From Asterias rubens (taxonomy: Eukaryota; Echinodermata; Asteroidea; Forcipulatida; Asteriidae): DNA of 64,000 bases. How positions within the stretch are numbered: position 1 is the first letter of the stretch; each line of letters begins with the position of its first letter. The notes beneath the pieces were generated by a model. It saw only the letters and a list, made by a program, of their open reading frames with translations. It did not search any database and was not told the DNA's origin. Shown one piece after another: positions 27,836-38,230 of this stretch. The stretch is taken from NCBI RefSeq assembly GCF_902459465.1, contig NC_047078.1, forward strand, positions 3,457,691 through 3,521,690, given 5' to 3'. The translations under genes and the position numbers were made by a program.

Positions 27836-30800
27836 CTGGAAGAAAAGAAAAGTATCAATCGTAATAATGTACTGAATATGCTTTAAAGGCACTGGACATG
27901 TTTGGTAATCACTCTTAAAGGCAGTGGACACTATTGGTAATTGCTCAAAATAATTATTAGCATAAAACCTTTCTTGATTACGAGTAATGGGGAGAGGTTG
28001 ATAGTATAAAACGTTGTGAGAGACGGCTCCCTCTGAAGTGACGTAGTTTTCAAGAAAGAAGTAATTTTACACAAATTTGATTTCGAGACCTCAGATTTAG
28101 AATTTGAGGTCTCGAAATCAATCATCTGAAAGCACACAACTTTGTGTGACAAGGGTGTTTTTTCTTTCATAATTATCTCGCAACTTCGGCGACCAATTGA
28201 GTTCAAATTTTCACAGGTTTGTTATTTTATGCATATGTTGAGATACACCAACTGTGAAGACTACAGAATTTTTTTGTTTTGAACCCTACATTATTCTCAA
28301 CTTACCATGGATTAATGGCTGAACTATGACCCCATGCTATGTACGAAGCACTCTCATCTCTTGCTGGCGAAACTGTCGCTACGTAAAGCTGGTTGTCTAA
28401 TGCTCTGATGAAAAATCAGTTGGAAATCTTTCGATTACATTATTTTCATCACACAACAGAAACAAGCAAAAGTAGTAGCAGGGGTTGGAAATTGCCACTA
28501 GCCCGGGACTACCAGATGTATGGGCTACTCATTTTGATGGACGGCGGCCTAGTGAAAAAATTATGTTAAAAAAAACATAACAAACAATAATGAACCGTGC
28601 TGATGGTATTGTAAAATGAAATACTGTCTGTGAGAAATTTGTGCTGTGACTCAAGTTGTAACGTTGTTTTTTTTCGAGCTACCAAAATCTCATCAGGGCT
28701 GGGTTACTAGCCCTGCTGACTACCATAAATATACACCAAATTTCAACCCGAGTAGTCCAAACCAATTTCCTACATGTACCTTCGGCACAGATAGTAGTTA
28801 ATAACGAGCTACCAAAATCTCATCAGGGCTGGGTTACTAGCCCTGCTGACTACCATAAATATACACTAAATTTCAACCCCTGAGTAGTCCAAACCAATTT
28901 CCTACATGTACCTTAATAAACAGGACAGTTCTTTTTACCACCCAGAAGTCTCTTAAATTCCCCCAAAATGTACTCTGTGGAAAAGAGAAGTCTGCTGAAA
29001 AATGTACTCCACGGTTTCTACCAATATATAGCAAAACAGTTTTCTGCTGTTGTACAGGCTAAAATATTTCCGTCACTAAGAATTAAAAAAAAAAATTCTA
29101 AACTTGTTTTACTCGCTTTGTTAAAAACTACAGCCAATATTATCTTTAAATTGTGCAAGTTTAATAAGGGAATAAAATGGTAGCGACGAGTTCTTAAACT
29201 ACCGTTTAAAACCGGCAGGGTCGTGGCAGCGTGATAAAGGCCCGAGCAAGGTTTTAAACGGCAGTTTAAGAATAAGTCACTACTCTTTTATCCCCATTCA
29301 TGAATGCCTTTTTGGTTAAAAGGCTTAATAAAGTAAGAAAAAACATATCCGTTTCCTGACGTTCTTTAGCTCTGTACGTGTGTAACATTTTTAGGACTAT
29401 TACAATTTTCGGATATGCATTCTTGCGTGTAGTTATTCTTGGTGCAAGATGTTTCTTGTTGTCCTTTCACACACAGTGCGGCCAAGTCACCAACAACGCC
29501 CGCACTGCCCGCAACGAGAAAGGTCTTGCTCCAAGACTAGCACGTAGTATGCATCTAAACGTATCTGAACCAACCGGTTATAAACAGCTCCAGCTGGTCA
29601 TTATCAACCGTTTAAACACCCCCACGTGACGTGCTTTTCACCAATAGGAATAGCGAAACTGTTGGAGGTATTTATGAATGTAAATTTGTGGACGTGCCAA
29701 AACCCTTGTTTAATGTCATAATGATTTACCTTCCTCTCTGCAGTAACTCCCAATGTGCTGGTCCTGTTGTCATATTGAAGGCGCCAGGGTACACCAACAA
29801 CTTACAGCCTGAAGTGAACAATTATTACAGAAACTGTTACCAAAAAATGTACTTCGCGGTAGTAGAGAAGTCTGCTAAAAAATTTACTCCACGGTTACTA
29901 CCAATATATAGCAAAACACTTTTCTGCTGTTGTATTTTTGTCATTGAGAAAGAAAGAAAATTCTGAACTTGTTTTACTCATTTTATCAAAAACTACAGCC
30001 AATAATCTTTAAACTGTGCAAGTTTAATAAGGGAATACAGTATTGAGCAATCCCAACATGGGTAATGGCTGTTGCCCTCAGGCGACCACACCACACGTCA
30101 GTAATGTTCCTAAATTCAACCTGTGCGTGTGTGTGCCTCCTCACTTTGAGTGTGTTCACCCCTACTGGTTACATCAGCTGCATGACTTAACCCCTCCAGC
30201 AGAAGATGTCTTGATAAATATGCCCAGGGGTCGATTTCACAAAGAGTAAGCACTAGTTCTAACTTAGGACTAGTCCTAGGAGATATTAAAAACTCAAGGC
30301 TAGTCCTAAGTTAGGAAGAGTAACTCCTCCTAACTCAAGATAAGACTAGTCCCACCTCTTAGTGAAATCGGCCGCAGATACTACATTACTTTTATTATAA
30401 ATTACAAGTAGGATTTGAAACTGTGCATGGTGGAAGTATAACTAATAGAGATTTTCGGTAACACCATGTGAATATCTCTTTTTGAGGAGTAGTGGTTCTG
30501 AAAAGAACCGGTGGTTAACAACTCATCCTTTCGATCAATATGCTTTGATCGTCTTCAGGAGATACTTTCAGTATGCTATGATCATCTTTAGGAGACCTCC
30601 TGAAGATTGAAACATTAACTCCCTGGAGATGACCAAAGCATGGGTTTCAGTCCAAGTCTTCGTACTTGTGTCCCTAAGCAATACACTTAATAACCAATAT
30701 CGCTGCGTCTTTCAGATGCACGTATAGCCGTAGGTCCTGTGTGTTGTCTAATGCACGTAAAAGAACTCAGTGCACTTATCGTAAAGAGAAGGGGTTTGCC

Positions 30801-33800
30801 CAGTTGTTCCTGGTCTGATTGGCAGCATTGCACCACAGCACAATCATAAACCAATTATACACGGTGCTGTAGAGTAATAGGCCTCATACTTCAAAAACAC
30901 AGCACCTTGCAAGACAAAATACTGAGCGCTTTGATACACCTCTAGGGTTGTGATAAAGCGCTTTATAAGCAACTACTCCTAGTAGTAGCTGTCTTACTTA
31001 CCTTTCTGATTATAAATCTGAGCCATTTCTGCAAAGCGCATGTCATAGCAGATGCCAATTCCAATCTTACAGTAGGCTGCAATAAGAAACAGAAAACAAA
31101 GACAAGATAATCAATTGGTTTATGAAATGATCAAGTCTTGCATTTGGGATAATGAACTCTATTTGACCATTGTTTGACCATCATAATAACGGTAACAATT
31201 TGGAAGGCCGAGCAGTTGAGAGTACAGTACTTAATAACATCTGGTCCTTATCGACAGAGTGGGGGTTCGTGTCCTGGGCCCAATTTCATGGCTCTGCTTA
31301 CCGCCGAATTCTGCGCTTTCGATCACGAATCCCCACTTACTTGCAAGCGCCGAATTTCTGCGCTAGTCTTGTAAGCGTAGAATGCCTAGTAACGTGGAGT
31401 ACGCATGCGCAGAAGCCAACATTCGCCGCTAACCCGTGAAATAGGCTTGCCGTAAGCACAGAATTCCCTGCTTCCGTAAGCGCCGATTCTGTGCTTACGG
31501 TAAGCAGAGCCATGAAATTGGACCCAGGTCATGACACTTGTATCCTTGAGCAAGATGCTTTATCATAATTGCTTTGGCCTTTGGAAGGGACATTAAGCAG
31601 TGGATGCTGTGTATATGTACTAGGATTGCTAGGGTACGTAAAATAACCCACAACATTTGTTGTGCAATAATAATATTGAAGTCTTATATACCGTACGTAT
31701 CTACCAACAAGGTACTCATGGCGCCGAGTATATACCAACTTTCAGAAAGATAGGTTATTGAAGTTATACATTCTGAGACCCGATTGTGTAGCACCTTATA
31801 AGGGTGACAAGGTGCAAGAGTAGGGGTTAACCCAGGTGTTCTGGTTCACAAGCACCCTTGTTTTATACAAAGTTCTCCAGGCTTGTGAGTTACAGTGATT
31901 AAGTTTACTCATGAGGCATCTTTGGTGTTATTACCGGAAGTACATAATAATTAGTAATAACCCTTACTCGCAGTTGAGAAGCTGAATTGTGAAGGACATG
32001 ACTACAACCTGTAAGAGCTGCAGGCTTGTAAAGATGCCTTCTAACGGCCAGCCACATTAATCCTGGCTAGTCCTTTTGCAGTCTCTCTATTTTGTCAATA
32101 TAGGTAGACCTTGAACATAGGTCTAGATAGCTCATTTGGTAGAGTGCTGGCATGTTACTAAGGCCTCTAGGTATTGATTTATAAGTTATCACACTAGGGC
32201 AAGTGGAATATGGAAACATATAGTGCTTCGGTGTCCCATATCCAACGTGGCTGAGTTGAATGTGGGACGCAGAAGCGCTATATTTTTCTGTATTTACCTT
32301 CAAGCAAACTTAATGCGCAGTCAGAAACCACAAGATGCAGGGTGTGATAAGGGCCGTGCAATATAGGTTGATCAAACTCCTTGTTGCTATGGATCGACCA
32401 ATCAGAATCAAGGATTCAAGAATACTTGAAGATAACCACACTTACGTGTATCTACAACAGTGAATCCACTTCCTGGAGTGAGAACGTCCGATTCCTTGAA
32501 TTTGATGCGTCCGGGTACGTCAATGTCGAACAGATGAGCCTGGTGGATCAAAAGATAATAGTCAAACCTCTAATCAAAAGTTGAGAAATTTTAGACTTTT
32601 ATTTGAATTGGTAATTTCTCAAAATAATTGTTAGTATAAAAACGTACTTGGTAACGAGCAAAGGAGAGCTGATGATAGTTAAAAACATTGTTAAAATGTT
32701 AAAAACATTGTGGGAAATGGCTCCCTCTGCAGTAACGTAGTTTTTTGAGAAAGAAGTAATTTTCCACTAAAATATTTGAATTTGATTTTGTGACCTCAGA
32801 ATTAGAATTTGAGGTCCTGAAATCAAGCATCTGAAAGCACACAACTTTAGTGTGACAAGGGTGTTTTTGTCCCTGTTATTATCTCGCAACTTTGACAACC
32901 AATTGAGTTCAAATGTTCACAGGTTTGTTATTTTGTGCATATGTTGAGATACACCAAGTGAGAAAACTGGTCTTAGTCCAGTGTCGTTAACATGGCCACA
33001 GAACAAAAATGAGCTACTGTTGTATCTAGCCCTACGTCCGAGGTCTCCCTATTGACCCATTTCACCTGACGTCATCAGCTGAAAAATCTTGAATGCGCCA
33101 TACTGGTGGGCAATTTCACTGTGCGTTTTTATATATAACTCTGTGCTGTGCGTTATGCAGTAAAGTGTACATTTTAGGCGACGCGGCGTTAATACACGTA
33201 AACCTAACTGCCCACTAACATGATGAGCGTGGCATTGGTCGTCGCGTGTGATACATGTACGTGTGCAAGGGGTCAATATTGACAAAATAGAGAGATGCCA
33301 ACATAGAGGGCTATATAGCTCAGTTGGTAGGGGTGCCAGAATGTTAATCCTGAATTCATTGGTTCAAACCCCACTCTAGTCAATTTTATTTTTTTCAACC
33401 CCAAACCATTTAAAATGTACCCAATCAGTTTCCCTTGTGTTTTTGTTATTTGAAGGCAGTGGACACTATTGGTAATTACTCAAAATAATTATTGTCATAA
33501 AACATTTCTTGATTACGAGTAATGGGAGAGTTGATAGTATAAACCATTGTGAGAAACGGCTCCCTCTGAAGTGATGTAGTTTTCGAGAAAGAAGTAATTT
33601 TCCACGAATTTGATTTCGAGACCTCAAGTTTAGAATGAGGTTTCAAAATCAAGCATCAAAAAGCACACAACCTGGTGTAACCAGGGGATTTTTTTCTTTC
33701 ATTATTATCTCGCAACTTCAACGACCGATTGAGCTCAAATTTTCACAGGTTTGTTATTTTATGCATATTATGTTGAGATACACCAACCGTGAAGACTAGT

Positions 33801-36800
33801 CTTTGACAATTACCAATTAGTGTCCACTGCCTTTAATACATTGTTTTTATCTAAACGAGGCTGATGGTAACACCATATCAATATCTATTTTTTAGTAATA
33901 GTCGCTCTGAAAAGAACAGGTTGTTAACGACTCCAAATTTTTATCAGTATGCTCTGATCGTTTTCAGGATCTCTTGAAGACGATTTTGTTGATTAATGAA
34001 AGAAATTTACCTTTCTGTATTTGCCAATGATATTTCCCTCTGGGTTGAAGACAGTACAGGTGTTATAAAACTTCCCTTGATCTTCCTCAGGGATGGAGCC
34101 TAAACAAAAAATATTAAAAAAACATCAACGTCAAAATTGCCACCTTGGTCCCAAGGGTTGTGTAAGGCACAAAGAGCACTAGTCCTAAGAGATATAAAAG
34201 ACAACTGTATGGCTAGTGCTAAGTAAGACCGAGTAACTCATCTTAACTCAAGGTAAGACTAGTCTTAACTCTTTGTGAAGTCCACACCAGCACTCTTAAT
34301 CTTACCAAAAAAAGAATGTGTCGTAGGATCCAAAGGACACAGTTATAAATAAGGGAATCAATGTGTGGTGAAGAGGTTTTCAACTAGTGGTTCTTTGTCT
34401 CGGTAAAGTTATCAAGAACCAGGCCTCGTTGGGTTTTAAACCACTAGTTGAAAACCGATTCAACACACTTTGATTCCCATTCATAAATACCTTTTCGGTC
34501 AAAAAACATCAACACTTTTTGGTCAAAAAGTAAAATAAATGCAAACAATTATAATTGTTCAATGATTTCTTTCAACACAACACAACACCCCTCCAGCTTG
34601 AAATGGATAGGCCCCCAGGTAAACAACTCCTTATAAGGAAATGCTGTGCGTGCGCACGTATAGGTGATGCGGCACAACTGTCCCGGCCGTTGCTCTCAAC
34701 CAATAGGAATGAAGATACTGTCTTATAAGCACAGGTGCAAGCTTGTGTGTCACCCCCATATTTCAACACTTTTTACTGGTCATAAACAAAGGTTTATACA
34801 CACCCACATTACGCGCTCTCCACCAATAAGAATAGCGAAACTGTCTGAGGTATTTATGAATGTTAAATTTCATGCTTAAGGACAAAAGTGTCATGACCGG
34901 GATTCGAACCCACACACTGCACAAGTCACATTTATAAGTCTCACCTCCGATCAGGAACACATTGTTTTCTGAAGCAGCTTTAGCGAGAGCATCCGTTGAA
35001 GCTCCGGGAACTTTCTCTGAGTAGTCGGCGAAGTAAGAGGTACCGTAGGGACAGTTGAAACATTCCTGTAAAACAATGGTTGGAGGGTTATCGGGATCTA
35101 ATAGAGAGTTTTTCAAATGTCGTGTTGGCCGAGTGTGGGTTCTAGTCGCAGTCAGGACACCTGTGTCCTTTTAAAGGCACTGTACATGTTTGGTTATCGT
35201 CAAAGACAAGTGTTCTCACTTGGTGTATCCCATCATAAGCATAAAAAACTTGGGCTCAATCGGACATCGAAGTTGTGATAAAATGATGAAAGACAAAACA
35301 CCCATGTTGGACGAATTTGTGTGCTTTCAGATAAGAATAAAAGACTTCTAGCTAGAAGTTTTTTATTATTTTAGTGAGAAATTATCTCTTTCTCAAAAAC
35401 TACAATACTTCAGAGGGAGTTGTTTCCCACAATGTTTTATACTATCAACAGCTCTCCAATGCTCGTTACCAAGTCAATTTTTAAGTTAATATTTGTCTTG
35501 AGTAATTACCAAATGTGTACCTTCCCTTTAAGCATGATGCTCTGTCCTTCGGATGGGACGTAAATCTGTTGGTCTAGCGTTCTGTGTAATGCACCTAAAA
35601 AAGAACCCATCCGAAGGACGCAGCAATAATGGTTAGGTGTCTTGCTCAAAGCCATTGGACACTTTCGGAACATAAACAAACAAAAAGTTCACAGATTTAC
35701 AAATAACTTACAGGGTTTACAGAAGGTAATGGTGAAAGACTTCTCTTGAAATATTATTTCCATAAAATGCTTTACTTTTTGAGAAACAATTAAAACAGTT
35801 ATCAATTCTCGTGATATCGAGAATTACGGATTTATTTTAAACACGTTTCAATGAAACGGCTAAACGTGCAGAAACAAGGGTGGGTTTTCCCATAATTTTC
35901 TCCCAACTCCGAAGACCGATTAAGCCTAAATTTCCACAGGTTTGTTATTTTGTTGTGATACACGAAGTGTGGGCCTTTGGACAATACTGTTTACCGAAAG
36001 TGTCCAATGGCTTTAAGGACACAAATGTCACGACCAGGACTTGGACCCACACTCTACACTGAAGCAGCACTGACAGGAAGAAGAAGAAGAAGAAGAAGAA
36101 GTCTGTTGCTCTTTTAAGTTAAACTGCTTAGCCAAGAAAATTAAATCTTTTTTATTTACCGGTAATGCAACAAGCTTAGCTCCAGATGCAGCCGCTTCCT
36201 TGACGAGTTTCACAGCTTTGGTGATGTTTTCTACTTTATTGGCTGAAACAGCCATCTGCACCAGCGCTATCCTAAACACTATAAGTTAACAAAAGCCAAT
36301 TAGTTGCTAAGAGTAAGACACTACTCTAGATTTACAAAGGTCATGGGTTCAAATCCAACTGAGTAATAATAATTTATGCCTGTGATTTTGTTCATAAAGC
36401 TTGAGGAAGTACTGGGCTATATGTATACATAGTGAGTGTTCATTAGACATTGAGGATTAAGTTCGTGCCCATAGAATTTGTGTCATGATTTTTTAAAGTG
36501 GTAAAAATGGGGCAAATCTTGTGACTAGCTGTCGAAATTATAGGTGTTGGACCAGATTGTCATTTGCCGGTCAAAAGAATCTCAAAACCCTCTGGCCTGG
36601 CGGCCGTCGGGAGGAGGGTTACGTAATCGCAACTAAGTCGGTAGAGCATCTGCCTGAAGTGTCAGAGCCTAGAGGACTTTAGTTGCGATAACGTAACCCT
36701 CTTGCCGTCAGCAGGCGGGTTACATTATTGCAACTTAAGACTCAAGAAGACAAGAGGACTTGGGTTCAATCAAATCCCAAAATGCAGAAAAATAAATAAG

Positions 36801-38046
36801 TAAAAACACAACAAAATTGAAAATTGCGCTTACGAACCAGGGCATGAAAAGGTTACCACACCAGCCAAACTGCCATGTCACTTGTACAATTTGTGACTGG
36901 TATCTTGCTTGGTAATTTCTGCATGCTAAGCAGACAATATTGCTTCAACAAGCAGCTATTTGGTCATTGGATTGGTCTAGCTAGGCTTAAATTAAAAATA
37001 AGTTACATGCTCGATGCTGGACATCTCGTTTTATAATCATGTGCGCCATCATGTGTTTCGTGGAGGCATGGAGGTAGAAGGGACTTGCGCTCTCGCATAC
37101 AACCTACGTGTATTACTAGTACTAGTTTTCTACACAGTTACCAGTCAGCCAGTACTACTACTAGTACTACCTACCTACATAGTACATATAGCCCTCTCGG
37201 GAACGTGAATGAAGGAGAGTTACGTTATCGCAACTAATGTTTTCACACCTTTCATTGGTTGGTATTTTATTGAATATTCAGAAGCTAGTATGCCGTGCAA
37301 AATAAATCCAAAACATTATTCAATTACTACTTAACAAATTTAACTACATTTTTGTCCTGAGGCATTATGGCTACTATATTAGAATCCAGAGATATCATAA
37401 GGCATGGAAGTAAAACACCCCACCCCCTCGTCGGAATTTATTACAGTATGCAGTAAATAAAAAAAATAAAAATTGTTGTGATTTTCACTTAAAAATAAAA
37501 GTTAAAATATTTTAATATTTTCCCCACATTTGCACACCACAGAATCCCAAATAGTAACCACCTCATGTGATCCATCTAGTGACTAAAGCAGAATGAAACT
37601 CGATCTAGCAGATCGTAATTTTGGCATAATAATGCACTAGTCATCTAAAGGATTTGTGATTAGTACCAAAAATCAATCATTAATTTATAAATGTTTGAGC
37701 ATAACCAACGACAGGAAACTTTATTCTCAGCATGATTAAGCCTGATGAAAATACAGACCGTGAGTAAACTGCATAGCTTCTGTCACCAGTGCAGCTTGCA
37801 CAATTTCGGTAAACGGGAATCAAAGTTTGGGACCGAAAACATTATGAGGGTCGATAACAACATAAATGATGCTACGATAGTTTAGTTACTTTTTAGTAAG
37901 CTTTATGAAAAATCTAGTTTATTTACTTACTTTGTGAATTCTTTCTAATCGACAGATTTTAACGTGTTTAATATTTTAATGCAACAAAAACAACAAACTT
38001 TCTAACTTGAAAAAGAAGAAAACCTGATAATCATACCATTTGCCAT
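27697..38046 (-). CDS. nit2: Omega-amidase NIT2 (nitrilase family), complete
   Basis: Hydrolyses alpha-ketoglutaramate and alpha-ketosuccinamate to the keto-acid and ammonia, clearing products of glutamine/asparagine transamination (known for NIT2). Nine exons: 38037-38046, 36160-36278, 34945-35065, 34011-34099, 32446-32539, 31002-31076, 29730-29808, 28306-28404 and 27697-27835. All introns are GT-AG and every junction phase fits, giving 274 aa (human 276). The start is [15 protein letters not shown]. The catalytic triad is present: Glu44 in PECFNCPYG, Lys113 in KYRK before HLFDIDVPG, and Cys154 in [10 protein letters not shown]. Also seen are [17 protein letters not shown] and [13 protein letters not shown], all typical of NIT2 rather than NIT1. 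Introns are packed with foldback elements and SINEs, with no lesion in the coding exons. NIT1 is the main alternative; motif order and length favour NIT2. Confidence 0.95.
27883..28264. mobile_element. Family A element nested in a family A head
   Basis: 27883-27914 is the first ~32 bp of one copy (ttaaaggcactggacatg...). A second copy starts at 27915 (ttaaaggcagtggacac) and continues to ~28264, where it is cut off before its right end. It lies within NIT2 intron 8. Confidence 0.75.
28306..28404 (-). CDS. nit2: NIT2 exon 8
   Basis: Between tttttcatcag and CCATG|GTAAGT. Codes [16 protein letters not shown] and [13 protein letters not shown], the family's C-terminal core. Confidence 0.92.
28470..28916. 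repeat. Repeat with tandem ~128-bp duplication
   Basis: 28676-28790 and 28805-28915 are nearly identical (cgagctaccaaaatctcatc...cctacatgtacctt). 28480-28555 is a related inverted piece (ttggaaattgccactagccc). Confidence 0.75.
29162..29340. mobile_element. Family F hairpin element
   Basis: The arms ttcttaaactaccgtttaaaa and ttttaaacggcagtttaagaa pair around a short centre. Ends are aataagggaat and ttatccccattcatgaatgcc. A related copy is at 34345-34510. Confidence 0.65.
29598..29690. repeat. Repeat shared with 34785-34870
   Basis: Both contain 'caccaata.gaatagcgaaact' and 'gaggtatttatgaatgt'. Non-coding. Confidence 0.55.
29730..29808 (-). CDS. nit2: NIT2 exon 7
   Basis: Acceptor gttcacttcag, donor GGAAG|GTAAAT. 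Codes [20 protein letters not shown], a NIT2 hallmark, then LLQRG. Phases match exons 6 and 8. Confidence 0.92.
30227..30373. mobile_element. Family E foldback element
   Basis: Terminal inverted repeats are ggtcgatttcac...ctct and agtgaaatcggcc. Inside are 'aacttaggactagtcctagg' and 'ggctagtcctaagttagg', complementary arms. Confidence 0.7.
30430..30625. mobile_element. Family I foldback element
   Basis: 'ggttctgaaaagaaccgg', 'cgatcaatatgctttgatcg' and a repeated 'tatgctatgatcatctttagg' mark a palindrome-rich copy. Confidence 0.5.
30640..30985 (+). mobile_element. SINE, tRNA-related, 5'-truncated
   Basis: Contains 'cttgtgtccctaagcaa', 'gtgtgttgtctaatgcacg', 'gtaaaagaactcagtgca' and 'gattggcagcattgcacc', the body of the SINE whose fullest copy is at 51616-51885. 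The 3' end has 'gcgctttgatacacc'. Confidence 0.7.
31002..31076 (-). CDS. nit2: NIT2 exon 6 (catalytic cysteine)
   Basis: Between ttattgcag and GAAAG|GTAAGT. Codes [19 protein letters not shown]; the C in GICYD is the nucleophile (Cys154). Confidence 0.94.
31202..31680 (+). mobile_element. SINE split by a family D element
   Basis: 31202-31275 is a tRNA-like head (GGCCGAGCAGTTGAGAG ... GGGGTTCGTGTCC). The body resumes at 31526 (aggtcatgacacttgtatcc ... gcaagatgctttatcat) after the inserted foldback element. Confidence 0.7.
31276..31525. mobile_element. Family D foldback element inside a SINE
   Basis: Terminal inverted repeats ~28 bp long: gggcccaatttcatggctct and agagccatgaaattggaccc, extended inward by gcttaccg / cggtaagc. 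About 250 bp, non-coding, probably a MITE. Confidence 0.82.
32446..32539 (-). CDS. nit2: NIT2 exon 5
   Basis: Acceptor gatccaccag, donor ACAC|GTAAGT. Codes [17 protein letters not shown] and [13 protein letters not shown], directly after the catalytic Lys113. Confidence 0.93.
32607..32990. mobile_element. Family A foldback element
   Basis: Left end eroded (aattggtaatttctcaaa), right end gtccagtgtcgttaa. Central palindrome: cctcagaattag/aatttgaggtc. It has a small internal duplication (gttaaaaacattg, twice). Confidence 0.75.
33306..33380 (+). repeat. tRNA-like sequence (SINE head or tRNA pseudogene)
   Basis: Reads GGCTATATAGCTCAGTTGGTAG ... GGTTCAAACCCC ... TAGTC. Six of seven acceptor pairs and the D arm are plausible, but the T stem is poor. 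The anticodon position would read GUU. I do not call it a functional tRNA. Confidence 0.5.
33450..33835. mobile_element. Family A foldback element, near full length
   Basis: From ttgaaggcagtggacac to gtgtccactgcctttaa, close to the copies at 8954-9340 and 10193-10562. Confidence 0.85.
33845..33990. mobile_element. Family I foldback fragment
   Basis: 'ggtaacaccatatcaatatct', 'gctctgaaaagaac' and 'agtatgctctgatcg' match the other family I copies. Confidence 0.5.
34011..34099 (-). CDS. nit2: NIT2 exon 4
   Basis: After tttttgtttag; donor AAAG|GTAAAT. Codes [19 protein letters not shown] and ends IIGKYRK, the last residue being the catalytic lysine. Confidence 0.94.
34152..34288. mobile_element. 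Family E foldback element
   Basis: 'gcacaaagagcactagtccta' and 'taagactagtcttaactctt' are inverted, as in 30227-30373. Confidence 0.6.
34345..34510. mobile_element. Family F hairpin element
   Basis: gttttcaactagtggtt pairs with aaccactagttgaaaac. Ends are taagggaatcaatgtgtgg and tttgattcccattcataaat. Confidence 0.65.
34887..34925 (-). repeat. SINE head fragment
   Basis: The minus strand reads GTGTGGGTTCGAATCCCGGTC followed by ATGACAC, the tRNA T-arm and start of the SINE body seen at 51616-51885. Confidence 0.5.
34945..35065 (-). CDS. nit2: NIT2 exon 3 (catalytic glutamate)
   Basis: Acceptor ccattgttttacag, donor GGAG|GTGAGA. Opens [20 protein letters not shown]; the first residue, Glu44, is the general base. 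Ends NNVFLIG. Confidence 0.94.
35122..35600 (+). mobile_element. SINE split by a family A element
   Basis: 35122-35170 (gtgtgggttctagtc ... acacctgtgtcctt) and 35532-35600 (gcatgatgctctgtccttcg ... gtgtaatgcacc) are two parts of one SINE, separated by 35171-35531. Confidence 0.7.
35171..35531. mobile_element. Family A foldback element inserted at TTAA
   Basis: Context ccttTTAAaggcactg ... cccttTTAAgcatg: the SINE is interrupted and TTAA is present at both borders, as expected for a TTAA target duplication. Confidence 0.8.
35606..36065 (-). mobile_element. Inverted SINE split by a foldback element
   Basis: On the minus strand the head (36016-36065, GAGTGTGGGTCCAAGTCC ... ATTTGTGTCC) continues at 35606-35647 (GAGCAAGACACCTAACC ... 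CGTCCTTCGGATGG). The family A-like element at 35648-36015 sits between. Confidence 0.7.
35648..36015. mobile_element. Family A-like foldback element (variant)
   Basis: Ends aaagccattggacactttcgg and ccgaaagtgtccaatggcttt form perfect inverted termini. The central palindrome is attctcgtgatatcgagaat. Related to family A by its ends and by 'ccacaggtttgttattttg', but with a different middle. Confidence 0.75.
36160..36278 (-). CDS. nit2: NIT2 exon 2
   Basis: Acceptor gttaacttatag, donor ACCG|GTAAAT. Codes [20 protein letters not shown] and ends GAKLVALP. The apparent start at 36279 is a GTG created at the intron border, not the true start. Confidence 0.93.
36584..36730. repeat. Inverted repeat with tRNA-like core
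   Basis: The arms gagggttacgtaatcgcaact and agttgcgataacgtaaccctc flank 'taagtcggtagagcatctg', a D-arm-like motif. Further copies of the arm occur at 36715-36735 and 37210-37235. Confidence 0.5.
36840..36970. mobile_element. Family D-like fragment
   Basis: 'cacaccagccaaactgcc', 'gtgactggtatcttgctt' and 'gctaagcag' resemble 42090-42170 and 47130-47312. Confidence 0.4.
37000..38036. other. NIT2 intron 1, unremarkable part
   Basis: AT-rich and without exon signals. Short 'tactagtac' iterations are present near 37110-37180. Confidence 0.5.
38037..38046 (-). CDS. nit2: NIT2 exon 1 (10 coding bases)
   Basis: ATG GCA AAT G then GTATGA. Only three codons and one base, joining exon 2 in phase to give MAN-V-FRIAL, which fits the family N-terminus. 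The ~1.75-kb intron and tiny exon make this the least certain exon. Confidence 0.65.
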
Positions 38047-38099
38047 TATGAGACTTTGTTGACGTTCTTCTTCATCAGTTCACCGAGTGTTCGGCTAAT

Positions 38100-38230
38100 T
38101 GAGGCCCAATTGAGTAACTGGCCCAACTATAGTTGGGCGCAAACCAACTGCAGACCGCAATCATTATGCAACGGCGAAACCTACAGTTGGGATAACCCTG
38201 TGGGATAACCCAACTACGGTGTGACACTAT
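38100..38230. promoter_or_regulatory. nit2: Palindrome-rich 5' flank of NIT2
   Basis: A perfect 16-bp palindrome CCCAACTATAGTTGGG (38122-38137) and further CAGTTGGGATAACC / GGATAACCCAACT words lie 60-180 bp upstream of the start codon. Role unknown; may be a foldback remnant. Confidence 0.35.

Larger units (their letters stand above)
28966..30030. repeat. Pair of ~190-bp dispersed repeats
   Basis: 28966-29161 and 29841-30030 share 'gtagagaagtctgct', 'accaatatatagcaaaaca' and 'aaactacagccaat' in the same orientation, flanking NIT2 exon 7. Each runs into a family F end (taataagggaat). Confidence 0.6.

Noticed and set aside
33306-33380. Functional tRNA-Asn(GUU)
   Set aside because: The T stem does not pair well and the flanks lack a clear Pol III terminator, so it is listed only as a tRNA-like sequence.
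36028-36279. NIT2 starting at 36279
   Set aside because: The first codon there is GTG spanning the acceptor tatag|TG. A 10-base upstream exon restores a proper ATG and the family N-terminus.
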